Shown here: piece after piece, positions 1 through 5,993 of the stretch | Position numbering within the stretch: position 1 is the first letter of the stretch | Layout of the letters: every line of letters begins with the position of its first letter | DNA from: a bacterium | Lineage (GTDB): Bacteria > Chlamydiota > Chlamydiia > Chlamydiales > JAFEGQ01 | Reading direction: 5' to 3' | Length of the DNA stretch: 10,063 nt | Assembly (NCBI GenBank): GCA_021809305.1 | Contig: JAKBAF010000020.1 | Span: 1-10,063, forward strand | Position numbers and translations under genes: made by a program | Notes under the pieces: generated by a model | Told to the model about the DNA's origin: nothing | Seen by the model: the letters and a program-made list of their open reading frames with translations, nothing else | The model's database searches: none

Positions 1-1
1 C

Positions 2-430
2 CTTCAACGCGCAGCCGTTGCTGAGGTGGGGCTTGGGGCCAATCTTCCACAAGATGCGATCTACCCCGCTACAAGCGTTGATAGCAGCGGCAAACCGCTT
101 ACAGGAGAGGGGCGCTATGTTATCCGGTTTGCCAAAGATCAGATCCCACCTGTAAATGGCTTCTGGTCTCTCACGATGTACAATCCAGAGTTTTTCTTTG
201 TGGAGAACCCTCTGAATCGCTACACACTGAGCCCCAGAAACCCCTTAAAATATAGCGTAGATGGGTCACTCGAGCTCTACATCCAAAATAAGTCGCCCGG
301 CAAAGATAAGGAGTCTAATTGGCTGCCAGCGCCTGAGGGCAATTTTATCCTAATGCTGCGACTCTACTGGCCAAAAGAGGCTCTTCTTGATGGGTCGTGG
401 ACGCCGCCTGCTGTGGAACGCATCGATTAA
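2..430 (+). CDS. DUF1254/DUF1214-family protein, C-terminal part (5' end outside window)
   Basis: The reading frame is open from base 2 and encodes the last 142 residues of a longer protein, ending in TAA. A GTG at 26 could be read as a start, but the residues before it (RAAVAEVGLGANLP) continue the family pattern, so the gene begins upstream of the window. The conserved C-terminal DUF1214 pattern is clear: GLGANLPQDAIYP, the central PPVNGFWSLTMYN, a PLNRYTL segment, DGSLELYIQ, ESNWLPAP and a final LRLYWPK...DGSW.PPAVERI. The family is widespread in bacteria and usually exported or envelope-associated, but its biochemical function is not established. The N-terminal part that would show a signal peptide is missing. 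A small hairpin (AGGCC, loop ATTA, GGCCT, 431-444) follows the stop. No link to the aromatic genes is evident. Confidence 0.82.
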   Translation, partial: LQRAAVAEVGLGANLPQDAIYPATSVDSSGKPLTGEGRYVIRFAKDQIPPVNGFWSLTMYNPEFFFVENPLNRYTLSPRNPLKYSVDGSLELYIQNKSPGKDKESNWLPAPEGNFILMLRLYWPKEALLDGSWTPPAVERID

Positions 431-457
431 AGGCCATTAGGCCTGCCTTAAAATTGC

Positions 458-494
458 CCCCTCCATTACGATACTTTGAGTCGTAATGGAGGGG
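458..494 (+). promoter_or_regulatory. 14-bp perfect hairpin enclosing the csaA ribosome binding site
   Basis: The left arm 458-471 (CCCCTCCATTACGA) is perfectly complementary to the right arm 481-494 (TCGTAATGGAGGGG), with a 9-base loop at 472-480. The right arm contains GGAGGGG, the only good Shine-Dalgarno candidate for the csaA ATG at 502, so the folded RNA would hide it. After the stem comes CCATTCT and then the start codon, with no T run, so an intrinsic terminator on this strand is unlikely. A weak -10-like TAAAAT lies at 449-454; if used, transcription would start inside the left arm and leave a shortened stem. The base pairing is seen directly; a translational control role is an inference. 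Confidence 0.6.
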
Positions 495-501
495 CCATTC
501 T

Positions 502-855
502 ATGTCAGAGCCAGCGCCACAAATCACCTATGATGATTTTGTAAAAGTAGATATCCGAACCGGAACGATTGTAAGCGTGGAGCGCTTTCCAGAGGCTCGC
601 AAGCCCGCCTATAAGCTGCAGATCGACTTTGGACCAAAAATCGGGGTGAAAAGATCTTCTGCCCAGATTACAGAGCACTATCCTGATGCACAGGAGCTCA
701 TCGGCCGCCAGGTTCTGGCCGTTGTGAATTTTCCCATCAAGCAGATAGGGCCGTTCCGCTCAGAGGTCCTAACACTTGGTGTGGCCGATGAGACGGGAAC
801 GGTCATACTTGTAGCTCCCGGGAAAAAAGCTCCCAACGGCCAAAGGCTATTCTGA
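502..855 (+). CDS. csaA: CsaA-like chaperone with tRNA-binding (OB) fold
   Basis: This 117-residue protein is a single tRNA_bind-type OB-fold domain and closely follows Bacillus CsaA: FVKVDIRTGTIV near residues 13-24, FPEARKPAYKLQIDFG (about 29-44), a SSAQIT segment (about 52-57), VLAVVNFP (about 71-78), FRSEVLTLG and the C-terminal PNGQRLF. CsaA is known as a homodimeric export chaperone that binds preproteins and SecA in Bacillus; the fold is shared with the C-terminal domain of MetRS and with Arc1p. Its length matches stand-alone CsaA (about 110 residues). The ATG at 502 is preceded by GGAGGGG at 488-494, which lies in the arm of a long hairpin. The stop TGA overlaps the ATG of the next gene (TGATG), so the two are probably co-translated. 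Confidence 0.88.
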   Translation: MSEPAPQITYDDFVKVDIRTGTIVSVERFPEARKPAYKLQIDFGPKIGVKRSSAQITEHYPDAQELIGRQVLAVVNFPIKQIGPFRSEVLTLGVADETGTVILVAPGKKAPNGQRLF

Positions 856-1364
856 TGAAGATTGGGGTTATCTCCGATACCCACGACCAGGGTGATCTGA
901 TCAGGGCCGCCGTCGACTACTTTAATTTAGCCGGTGTGGAGTGGGTGGTCCACTGCGGAGATTGGGTCTCCCCATTTGCCCTCTACTTCTTCGGCGATCT
1001 AAAGGCTAAGCTTCGCGGGGTCTTTGGCAACAACGATGGGGATAAGTTCAGGCACCTACTAAATAAGACGAACCTTAACCTCGATGTAGAGTACGAGGAT
1101 CGCTTTCTGGAGCTAAATTTAGATAATCGCTCGATCGCCGTCTTTCACGGCGACTACCCTGGCATTGTCAATGCCTTAGTTACTTGCGGCAAGTACGACG
1201 CCGTCTTTCATGGACATACCCACAAGCCTATCAATGAGGTTCACGGAAGGACCCTCTCCTTGAATCCGGGAACCCTGATGAAGGAGACCTCTCCGACCAT
1301 TAAGGGGGCCAGTATCGCCATCTATGATACTGCTACTAATAGCGCTCTATCCATCTCTCTCTAG
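855..1364 (+). CDS. YfcE/MJ0936-type metallophosphoesterase
   Basis: This 169-residue calcineurin-like phosphoesterase carries all the metal-ligand motifs of the small YfcE/MJ0936 group: SDTH (D8, H10), HCGDWV (D36), GNND (N59), HGD (H98) and GHTH (H121, H123). A near C-terminal LNPGT motif is also typical. Relatives are Mn- or Ni-dependent phosphodiesterases active on artificial substrates; the physiological substrate is unknown. Its length is normal for the group. The start overlaps the csaA stop, suggesting one transcript. The gene ends with TAG, which matters for judging the in-frame TAG codons in the chorismate mutase gene. It runs convergent to aroDE with only 12 bases between the two stop codons. 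Confidence 0.87.
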   Translation: MKIGVISDTHDQGDLIRAAVDYFNLAGVEWVVHCGDWVSPFALYFFGDLKAKLRGVFGNNDGDKFRHLLNKTNLNLDVEYEDRFLELNLDNRSIAVFHGDYPGIVNALVTCGKYDAVFHGHTHKPINEVHGRTLSLNPGTLMKETSPTIKGASIAIYDTATNSALSISL

Positions 1365-1376
1365 CTAAAGCCCCCC

Positions 1377-2834
1377 TTAAAGCCTTTTTAGCGCTTCACA
1401 GAGTAGGATCTTGCGCACCTTTGAAGGGCCAATCCCGGGAAACCAGAGCTCAAACTGGCGCACTGCTTGGTTAACAAACATCTCGTAGCCAAATACAAGA
1501 TCGCAGCCAAGCTGCTCTGCATGGTTAAGAAGGGAGGTCATCTTAGGCTGGGTCTTACTCTCCATAACAAGGCTCTTTGGGTCGATCCAACAGGGATCAA
1601 TTGGCAGGGCGTCAGGTGTTGCATTGATAAGAACGTCATATCCACGCTGAAACTCCTCAGCGATCGATTCAAGTGTTGCGGCCTTTAGGGGCCATTTTTG
1701 CGCCAGCTCCTCAGCCCGCTTTAGGTTGCGGTTTAACACTGTAACGTAAGCTCCCCGCTTGATCGCCTCATAGATAATCGCCTTCGCTGCCCCACCAGCG
1801 CCGAGAACCATCACCCGTTTACCCGCCACCAAAAACCTCTCCTCAATGGCATCGAGGGCCCCCTTTCCATCAGTGTTATAGCCAATGAGCTTATCCTCCC
1901 TAAAGACAAGGGTGTTAACGGCACCGATCTCTGCCGCGCTCTCCTCAATCTCATCCAGAAAGGGAAGTATGGCCTCTTTGAGGGGCATGGTGACGCTAAG
2001 GCCCTGGAATCCAATCTTCTTGGCTAAGAAAAAGAACTCCTCTAGCTCTGAGGCGCGAAGGGCCATTTTGACATAAACGGCATTCACCTCAAGCTCCCTC
2101 ATCACAGCGTTGTGCGTCCTGTCACTTAGGCTCAAAGCAACAGATCCACCGATAAGGCCGTAGATAGCGCTCTTTTGATTCAGCCTCCGAACCGTATAGA
2201 TCTGCGACAGATCCTCATAGCTCAATTGGCCAGGAGCGCTCCCCTCCTCATTTACAGTGGCAAAGCCCCAAGGATTGCCTACAATGGGCCCTAAGATTCG
2301 ACTAACTTGGCCCACCTCTCCCATGGCCATCCCGAAGACGCTGGGATGCTCTTTCACAAAGAGCAGCATCCTCAAGGCATCGTTAGTTGATTGCGCCATG
2401 CAGGCGATCTTGTAGATGGCGCGAGCCACCCTCTGCATGCGGTGCAAAACTCCCTCTAGATCATCTGGCATCAACGAGAAGTTGTGATAGGAGAGTATGA
2501 GCTGGATGGACGGAAATTCCCGCCTAATCTGATCGATAAATGCAGGAGGCACGTCATATTCGAGATCGAGGTATTCAGGTAGTAGGTCGGCAAGCTGCTC
2601 TATGTCCCGGAGCCGCATCTCCTCAGATCCCCGGTATCTGCCCCCTTGATCTACCTTGCGCAAAGTGATGATCACAGGAACCGCTATCGCCTCTCTCAGC
2701 CTCTTAAGCGCCTTTAAATCGATATCGTCAAAGAGATCGATGCGCAATTCCAAAAGGTCTCCCCTACAGCAGCCTTGTGCTACCTGGCTCTCAATCTTAG
2801 CCAGTGTTGGGCCGATTATCGGGATACAGAGCAT
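1377..2834 (-). CDS. aroDE: Bifunctional 3-dehydroquinate dehydratase (type I) / shikimate dehydrogenase
   Basis: This 485-residue fusion catalyses two consecutive cytoplasmic steps: dehydration of 3-dehydroquinate, then NADPH-dependent reduction of 3-dehydroshikimate to shikimate. Residues 1 to about 215 are a type I dehydroquinase: ELRID (29-33), TLRK (57-60), SYHNF with catalytic H117, and YKIA with the Schiff-base K142. Residues about 224-485 are AroE: SLS (235-237), SVTMPLKEA with K286, AVNTL with N307, GYNTD with catalytic D322, nucleotide-binding GAGGAAKA (345-352), NRN (368-370) and FVNQA with Q456. AroE usually has NVT where this protein has SVT. The AroDE fusion is characteristic of Chlamydiae, and similar fusions occur in some other lineages and in plants. 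The ATG at 2834 has a nearby GAGG with only 3 bases of spacing. It is transcribed divergently from the aroF operon, which lacks these two steps and so depends on it. The stop is TAA. Confidence 0.95.
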   Translation of the reverse strand: MLCIPIIGPTLAKIESQVAQGCCRGDLLELRIDLFDDIDLKALKRLREAIAVPVIITLRKVDQGGRYRGSEEMRLRDIEQLADLLPEYLDLEYDVPPAFIDQIRREFPSIQLILSYHNFSLMPDDLEGVLHRMQRVARAIYKIACMAQSTNDALRMLLFVKEHPSVFGMAMGEVGQVSRILGPIVGNPWGFATVNEEGSAPGQLSYEDLSQIYTVRRLNQKSAIYGLIGGSVALSLSDRTHNAVMRELEVNAVYVKMALRASELEEFFFLAKKIGFQGLSVTMPLKEAILPFLDEIEESAAEIGAVNTLVFREDKLIGYNTDGKGALDAIEERFLVAGKRVMVLGAGGAAKAIIYEAIKRGAYVTVLNRNLKRAEELAQKWPLKAATLESIAEEFQRGYDVLINATPDALPIDPCWIDPKSLVMESKTQPKMTSLLNHAEQLGCDLVFGYEMFVNQAVRQFELWFPGIGPSKVRKILLCEALKRL

Positions 2835-2855
2835 AGACCTCGCGTAAGAAAAAAG

Positions 2856-2885
2856 GTGGCAGTGAATTTGTGCATCTGTTATAAT
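2856..2885 (+). promoter_or_regulatory. Extended -10 promoter for the aroF-aroK operon
   Basis: TGTTATAAT at 2877-2885 is a consensus extended -10 (TGn plus TATAAT). GTGGCA at 2856-2861 matches TTGACA at four of six positions with an 18-base spacer. Transcription would begin near 2892, giving a leader of about 214 bases before aroF. The same AT-rich block reads TATAAC on the minus strand (2883-2878), so it could also supply the -10 of the divergent aroDE gene, but I see no good minus-strand -35. The motif match is direct; its use is inferred. Confidence 0.6.
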
Positions 2886-2912
2886 TTAACTCAAGTAAGC
2901 ATTAGGTTCAAA

Positions 2913-3044
2913 ATGAACACCTCTACACTCCACCCAGCTTGTCATTCGCGACTCGCGCCTGCGGATTTAAATTCCGCTCGGGTGGTTGTCTCTGCTGCTT
3001 GCTTCTCCTATCTTCCTTTCTATTTTGGCGCTAAGCGCCAATAA
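2913..3044 (+). CDS. Candidate aromatic-rich leader peptide of the Phe/Tyr operon
   Basis: This is a 43-codon frame in the leader, about 20 bases after the predicted transcription start, with a modest AGG (2904-2906) 6 bases before its ATG and a TAA stop at 3042. Residues 31-38 read FSYLPFYF. All three Phe and both Tyr codons of the peptide fall in these eight codons (3003-3026), and there is no Trp codon. The operon that follows makes Phe and Tyr. Directly after the cluster the RNA can form a GC-rich hairpin (3025-3041). This is the pattern expected of a leader peptide whose ribosome stalls when charged Phe-tRNA or Tyr-tRNA is scarce, as in the enterobacterial pheA leader. The rest of the peptide shows no recognisable domain. 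It could be a chance frame; a different frame through the same bases, starting at a TTG at 2986, runs into aroF. Confidence 0.45.
   Translation: MNTSTLHPACHSRLAPADLNSARVVVSAACFSYLPFYFGAKRQ
3025..3041 (+). terminator. Hairpin after the aromatic codon cluster, possible attenuator
   Basis: TTGGCGC (3025-3031), loop TAA, then GCGCCAA (3035-3041) make a perfect 7-bp stem, followed by TAATCTTTT, a broken and rather weak U tract. The left arm begins inside the last Phe codon of the candidate leader peptide, and the leader stop codon follows the right arm directly. GCGCC at 2955-2959 could pair with GGCGC at 3027-3031 as an alternative. A ribosome stalled on the Phe/Tyr codons would cover the left arm and prevent the hairpin. 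The geometry differs from a classical attenuator, because a ribosome at the leader stop would also cover the stem. Structure is seen; function is inferred. Confidence 0.4.
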
Positions 3045-3046
3045 TC

Positions 3047-3102
3047 TTTTCCCTTATCTTTTACATCAAGAAAAACATAGAAAAACTCAACTAAAGGGAA
3101 GG
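3047..3102 (+). promoter_or_regulatory. Possible sequestration of the aroF ribosome binding site
   Basis: TTTTCCCTT at 3047-3055, just after the leader-peptide stop, can pair with AAGGGAAGG at 3094-3102 (seven Watson-Crick and two G-U pairs, 38-base loop). The latter is the aroF Shine-Dalgarno region. A ribosome at the leader stop would cover the left strand and could keep the aroF site open. Polypyrimidine-to-Shine-Dalgarno pairing also arises easily by chance, so this is weak support for translational control. Confidence 0.25.
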
Positions 3103-3105
3103 ATC

Positions 3106-4119
3106 ATGCTTATCAACTTAAGCAAAAATAGTTCACAGGAAGAAATTAAAGAAATTGTAGCTCACCTCAATCACCACGGTTTGGCCCACCATGTCGTGGA
3201 GCGCGAGGGAATAATCACAATCGGGGTAGAGAAGAACCCCTCGCCCTCCCTCTTAGAAGAGCTTGGGCAGCTAAGCGGCGTATCGGAGATCTCGGAGTGT
3301 TCCAGCCCCTACAAGCTTGCAGCCAAGATCGCAAAAGATGAGAAGACGGTTATTCAGGTTAAAGGCGTCCCCATTGGTGGCAAAGGGATCACCATCATCG
3401 CTGGGCCTTGCGCCATCGAGAGTTATGAGCAGCTCGTTATCCTAGGATTTGCCCTTAAAGAGATGGGCATTTCTATTCTGCGGGCCTCCGCCTTTAAGCC
3501 ACGCACCTCCCCCTACAGCTTTCAGGGAGCAGGAATTGAGGGGCTGAGGTGGCACAAGGAGGCTCAAAAAGAGCACGGCCTTCTCATCGAAACTGAGGTG
3601 ATGGATACACGGGATGTCGAGATGGTGGCCGAGCATGTAGACATCCTGCGCATAGGCGCTCGCAACATGCACAACTTTGACCTGCTCAAAGAGGTCGGTA
3701 AGTGTGGGAAGCCGGTCATCCTAAAGCGAGGCATGTCGGCAACGGTTGAGGAGTGGCTTCTTAGCGCAGAGTACATCATGACCCATGGGAATCACGAGGT
3801 GATCCTCTGTGAGCGAGGGATTAGAACCTTCGAGCCCTCGACCCGCAATACCCTCGATCTCAATGGGGTAGCGGTTGCAAGGACGCGCACCCACCTTCCG
3901 ATCATCGTCGATCCCACCCACGCAGCCGGCAGAAAGGACATCATCCCAGCTATCTCAAAAGCCGCAATTGCTGTCGGCGCCGATGGCCTCCTCATCGAGG
4001 TCCACCACAGACCCGATGAGGCCAAAAGCGATGGGCCACAAGCGCTCCTCCCCGGAGAGCTTAAGGTCTTGATGCAAGAGGTAAGGGCCGTCGCCCAAGC
4101 GGTCGGGAGGTCACTATGA
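3106..4119 (+). CDS. aroF: 3-deoxy-7-phosphoheptulonate (DAHP) synthase, type Iβ with N-terminal regulatory domain
   Basis: The enzyme condenses phosphoenolpyruvate and erythrose 4-phosphate into DAHP, the first committed step of the shikimate pathway. The 337-residue protein matches the Thermotoga-type enzyme (about 338 residues) along its length. Residues 1 to about 70 form the ferredoxin-like regulatory domain that mediates inhibition by Tyr or Phe in relatives. The barrel then carries GPC (C102), KPRTSPYSFQG (131-141), RIGARN (182-187), LKRG (206-209), CERGIRTFE (235-243), DPTH (H272), IEVH (E298) and SDG (D309). C102, H272, E298 and D309 are the expected metal ligands. I chose the ATG at 3106 because AAGGGAAGG precedes it and the family begins there; the frame stays open upstream to a TTG at 2986, which would add a 40-residue non-family extension. 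Its TGA overlaps the ATG of the chorismate mutase gene (ATGA). Confidence 0.95.
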   Translation: MLINLSKNSSQEEIKEIVAHLNHHGLAHHVVEREGIITIGVEKNPSPSLLEELGQLSGVSEISECSSPYKLAAKIAKDEKTVIQVKGVPIGGKGITIIAGPCAIESYEQLVILGFALKEMGISILRASAFKPRTSPYSFQGAGIEGLRWHKEAQKEHGLLIETEVMDTRDVEMVAEHVDILRIGARNMHNFDLLKEVGKCGKPVILKRGMSATVEEWLLSAEYIMTHGNHEVILCERGIRTFEPSTRNTLDLNGVAVARTRTHLPIIVDPTHAAGRKDIIPAISKAAIAVGADGLLIEVHHRPDEAKSDGPQALLPGELKVLMQEVRAVAQAVGRSL

Positions 4120-4388
4120 GACTTGATGCGTTAAGAGGCGAGGTCGATGAGATCAATCTGCAGATCATTGAGCTGCTCGCAAAGAGGCTATAGATCACCC
4201 AGCGGATCGCCTCATTAAAAAAGGATACCGCGCAGCCTATCGCAGATAAGGCAAGATAGGAGCGGCAGTACAAGAGGCTCCGAGAGCTTGCCGAGCAGTA
4301 CCACTTGAATATCGAGGTTGTCGAAAAGATCTTCTCCCTCTTTATCGAATTCTCTAAAGAGAGGATGCGAGAGGAGGTTGAAAGATGA
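4116..4388 (+). pseudogene. aroQ: AroQ-class chorismate mutase interrupted by two in-frame TAG codons
   Basis: The intended product converts chorismate to prephenate, the substrate of the next genes. The 91-codon frame starts at an ATG overlapping the aroF stop, with GGGAGG 5 bases upstream, and ends in TGA overlapping the pheA start. It aligns without gaps to the E. coli P-protein mutase domain: R7, R24, K35, D44, R47 and S80 correspond to E. coli R11, R28, K39, D48, R51 and S84. Codon 26 (4191-4193) and codon 48 (4257-4259) are TAG, at the places of E. coli E30 and the catalytic E52. Each is one base from GAG (Glu) or CAG (Gln). M84 stands where E. coli has catalytic Q88. There is no frameshift and no ATG between the stops and the C-terminal helix. 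TAG ends three neighbouring genes, so recoding is unlikely. It may be a young pseudogene, a readthrough gene or a sequencing artefact. Confidence 0.85.
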
Positions 4389-5221
4389 GACGCTGCGCCT
4401 ATCAGGGAGAGGAGGGCTCCTACAGCTACCAGGCAGCCTGCAACTATTTTGCAGGTGAAGAGGTCTCATTCATTGGCAAGCGGAGTTTTAAAGAGCTCTT
4501 CTTATCTCTCCAATCAGATGAGGTAGAATGCGCCTTAATCCCGCTAGAGAACACTCTAGCGGGGTCAATTCACGAGAATTACGACCATCTAAGAGACACT
4601 CGCTTTTACATTGTAGGAGAGATTCTCCAACAGATCGACCACTGTCTCCTCTCATCAGGTGAGGAGATAGAAAAGATCACTCGGGTTCTCTCCCACCAAA
4701 AAGCGCTAGAGCAGTGCCTCCAGCTAATTGCCTCTCATACTAAGATGAGGGCGGAGATCGCCTACGACACAGCAGGGGCTGCAAAAGAGATCGCAGGCCT
4801 GCAAGATCCGACAATTGGCGCAATTGCAAGCCGAAGTGCTGCCAAGATCTATGGTCTTAACATCTTGAAGGAGAATGTACAGGACTACCCGGACAACTAC
4901 ACGCGCTTTGCCTTACTCTCGAAGGAGGCTTGTGGCTCTGATGGGGCGGATAAGTGCTCTCTTATGATGGTGGTGCCTCACATCGTTGGAGCGCTTGCAA
5001 ATAGGCTACAGCTTGTTAAAGATCATGGGGTCAATCTCATCAAGATCGAATCGCGCCCTCTCCAACAAAGGCCATTTGAGTACATCTTCTATCTCGACCT
5101 CCTCTTTGATAGGAGCAACGCCTGCCAGATGGAGCCACTGATTGCAAAGCTCAAGGAGCACTCCTTGCAGCTCAGGGTGCTCGGTTTTTATAAGGGGGAT
5201 AGCCATGATAGAACCCTTTAG
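4385..5221 (+). CDS. pheA: Prephenate (or arogenate) dehydratase with ACT domain
   Basis: This 278-residue protein decarboxylates and dehydrates prephenate to phenylpyruvate (or arogenate to Phe). Residues 2 to about 180 form the two-lobed catalytic domain: AYQGEEGSYSYQAA at the N-terminus, IPLENTLAGSI (52-62), SHQKAL (103-108) and NYTRF with the catalytic TRF at 173-175. Residues about 190-270 form an ACT domain with VGALANRL and the Phe-binding IESRP (221-225), so feedback inhibition by Phe is expected. No mutase domain is fused, unlike the E. coli P-protein; that role belongs to the separate gene just upstream. The ATG at 4385 has a strong GAGGAGG (4371-4377) with 7 bases of spacing, so it can be translated even though the preceding frame is interrupted. 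It ends with TAG (5219-5221) and overlaps tyrA by 17 bases. Confidence 0.94.
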   Translation: MRRCAYQGEEGSYSYQAACNYFAGEEVSFIGKRSFKELFLSLQSDEVECALIPLENTLAGSIHENYDHLRDTRFYIVGEILQQIDHCLLSSGEEIEKITRVLSHQKALEQCLQLIASHTKMRAEIAYDTAGAAKEIAGLQDPTIGAIASRSAAKIYGLNILKENVQDYPDNYTRFALLSKEACGSDGADKCSLMMVVPHIVGALANRLQLVKDHGVNLIKIESRPLQQRPFEYIFYLDLLFDRSNACQMEPLIAKLKEHSLQLRVLGFYKGDSHDRTL

Positions 5222-5993
5222 AAGGGTGGCCATTATAGGCCTCGGGCTCATCGGTGGCTCAATTGCCAAAAGGATAAGGGAGGGCGGATGTGGCATAGAG
5301 GTCGCGGCGCTCTTTCGGGATGATGCTGACCAAGCGCTGGCCATCCAAGAGGGAACTATCCAGAGGGTCTTCCCCTCACTCTGCGCCCTCATACCCGAGG
5401 TCGATCTTGTGATCTTGGCCACCCCGCTTAGGTCTATCCTGGACCTCGCAGCGCAAATTGCAGAGTGCGCAAAGAGTCGCGAGGAGCCCCTTCTTCTTAT
5501 CGATGTAGGCAGTTGCAAACGCGCAATAGCTGCGCGCTTTGAGGAGCTCTCATGCCCCTTGCTAGAGCTCATACCCACCCATCCCATAGCTGGGTCTGAA
5601 AAGAGTGGCTATAGCGCAGCTGAGAGCCACCTCTTTCAGGGTGCACCCTGGATTGTCACCCCACACTCCAAGAACTCACCCTCAAAACTCGCTAAGGTTG
5701 AGGCATTTTTGAGCGGACTTGGTGGCTGTGTGAGCTATCTTAGCGCGCAAGAGCACGATCTGCAGACTGCCTTGATCTCCCACCTTCCCGGCTGGATCGC
5801 TCGCCACTTCTACAATTTTGTCACGGAAGAGGCGGTCGAAACTCTACAAATTGCAGGCCCTGGTTTTCACTCCTTTACGCGGCTTGCCCACGACAACCCG
5901 CACATGCGAGCAGAGATTGAGTCGCAGAACCACGATCTTATTGAATCGTGGTTAGAGCGGTGGCTTGCCTATCTTAAGCGAGAGAGAGTATGA
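5205..5993 (+). CDS. tyrA: Prephenate/arogenate dehydrogenase
   Basis: This 262-residue TyrA oxidatively decarboxylates prephenate to 4-hydroxyphenylpyruvate, or arogenate to Tyr. The N-terminal Rossmann domain has GLGLIGGS (12-19). ATPL (72-75) and IDVGSCK (99-105) follow, then the substrate-site motif THPIAGSEKSG (125-135) and ISHLPG (191-196). The helical C-terminal domain carries FTRLA (224-228) and the DNPHM segment typical of the family. The start at 5205 is supported by GGGGG (5194-5198) and by the Rossmann fold beginning at residue 7; it lies inside the end of pheA. There is no ACT domain, and at 262 residues the protein is at the short end for the family. Whether it uses prephenate or arogenate cannot be told from the motifs I can read. 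The stop overlaps the aminotransferase start (ATGA). Confidence 0.93.
   Translation: MIEPFRRVAIIGLGLIGGSIAKRIREGGCGIEVAALFRDDADQALAIQEGTIQRVFPSLCALIPEVDLVILATPLRSILDLAAQIAECAKSREEPLLLIDVGSCKRAIAARFEELSCPLLELIPTHPIAGSEKSGYSAAESHLFQGAPWIVTPHSKNSPSKLAKVEAFLSGLGGCVSYLSAQEHDLQTALISHLPGWIARHFYNFVTEEAVETLQIAGPGFHSFTRLAHDNPHMRAEIESQNHDLIESWLERWLAYLKRERV

Noticed and set aside
26..28. GTG at 26 as the start of the first gene
   Set aside because: The frame is open to the window edge and the residues before the GTG match the DUF1214 family, so the gene starts upstream.
1364..1392. Bidirectional terminator between the convergent phosphoesterase gene and aroDE (GCTAAA paired with TTTAGC)
   Set aside because: The stem is only 6 bp, mostly A/T, with a 17-base loop and no clear T run on either side; too weak to list as a feature.
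2961..2977. Small hairpin GCGGA...TCCGC in the aroF leader
   Set aside because: A 5-bp stem with a 7-base loop is common by chance. It may take part in leader folding but cannot be supported alone.
2986..3105. N-terminal extension of AroF from a TTG at 2986, resembling a hydrophobic signal segment
   Set aside because: The homologous enzymes begin at the ATG at 3106, which has a strong ribosome binding site, and DAHP synthase is cytoplasmic. The hydrophobic stretch is better explained as leader RNA read in the wrong frame.
4116..4388. Genome-wide reassignment of TAG to Glu or Gln
   Set aside because: Three neighbouring genes end in TAG at the expected protein length, and no other conserved gene in the window has an in-frame TAG.
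5006..5587. 193-codon open frame on the minus strand across pheA and tyrA
   Set aside because: It lies wholly antisense to two well-conserved genes, shows no recognisable motifs, and long antisense frames are expected at this base composition. The same holds for 8880-9422 and 7515-7922 on the minus strand.
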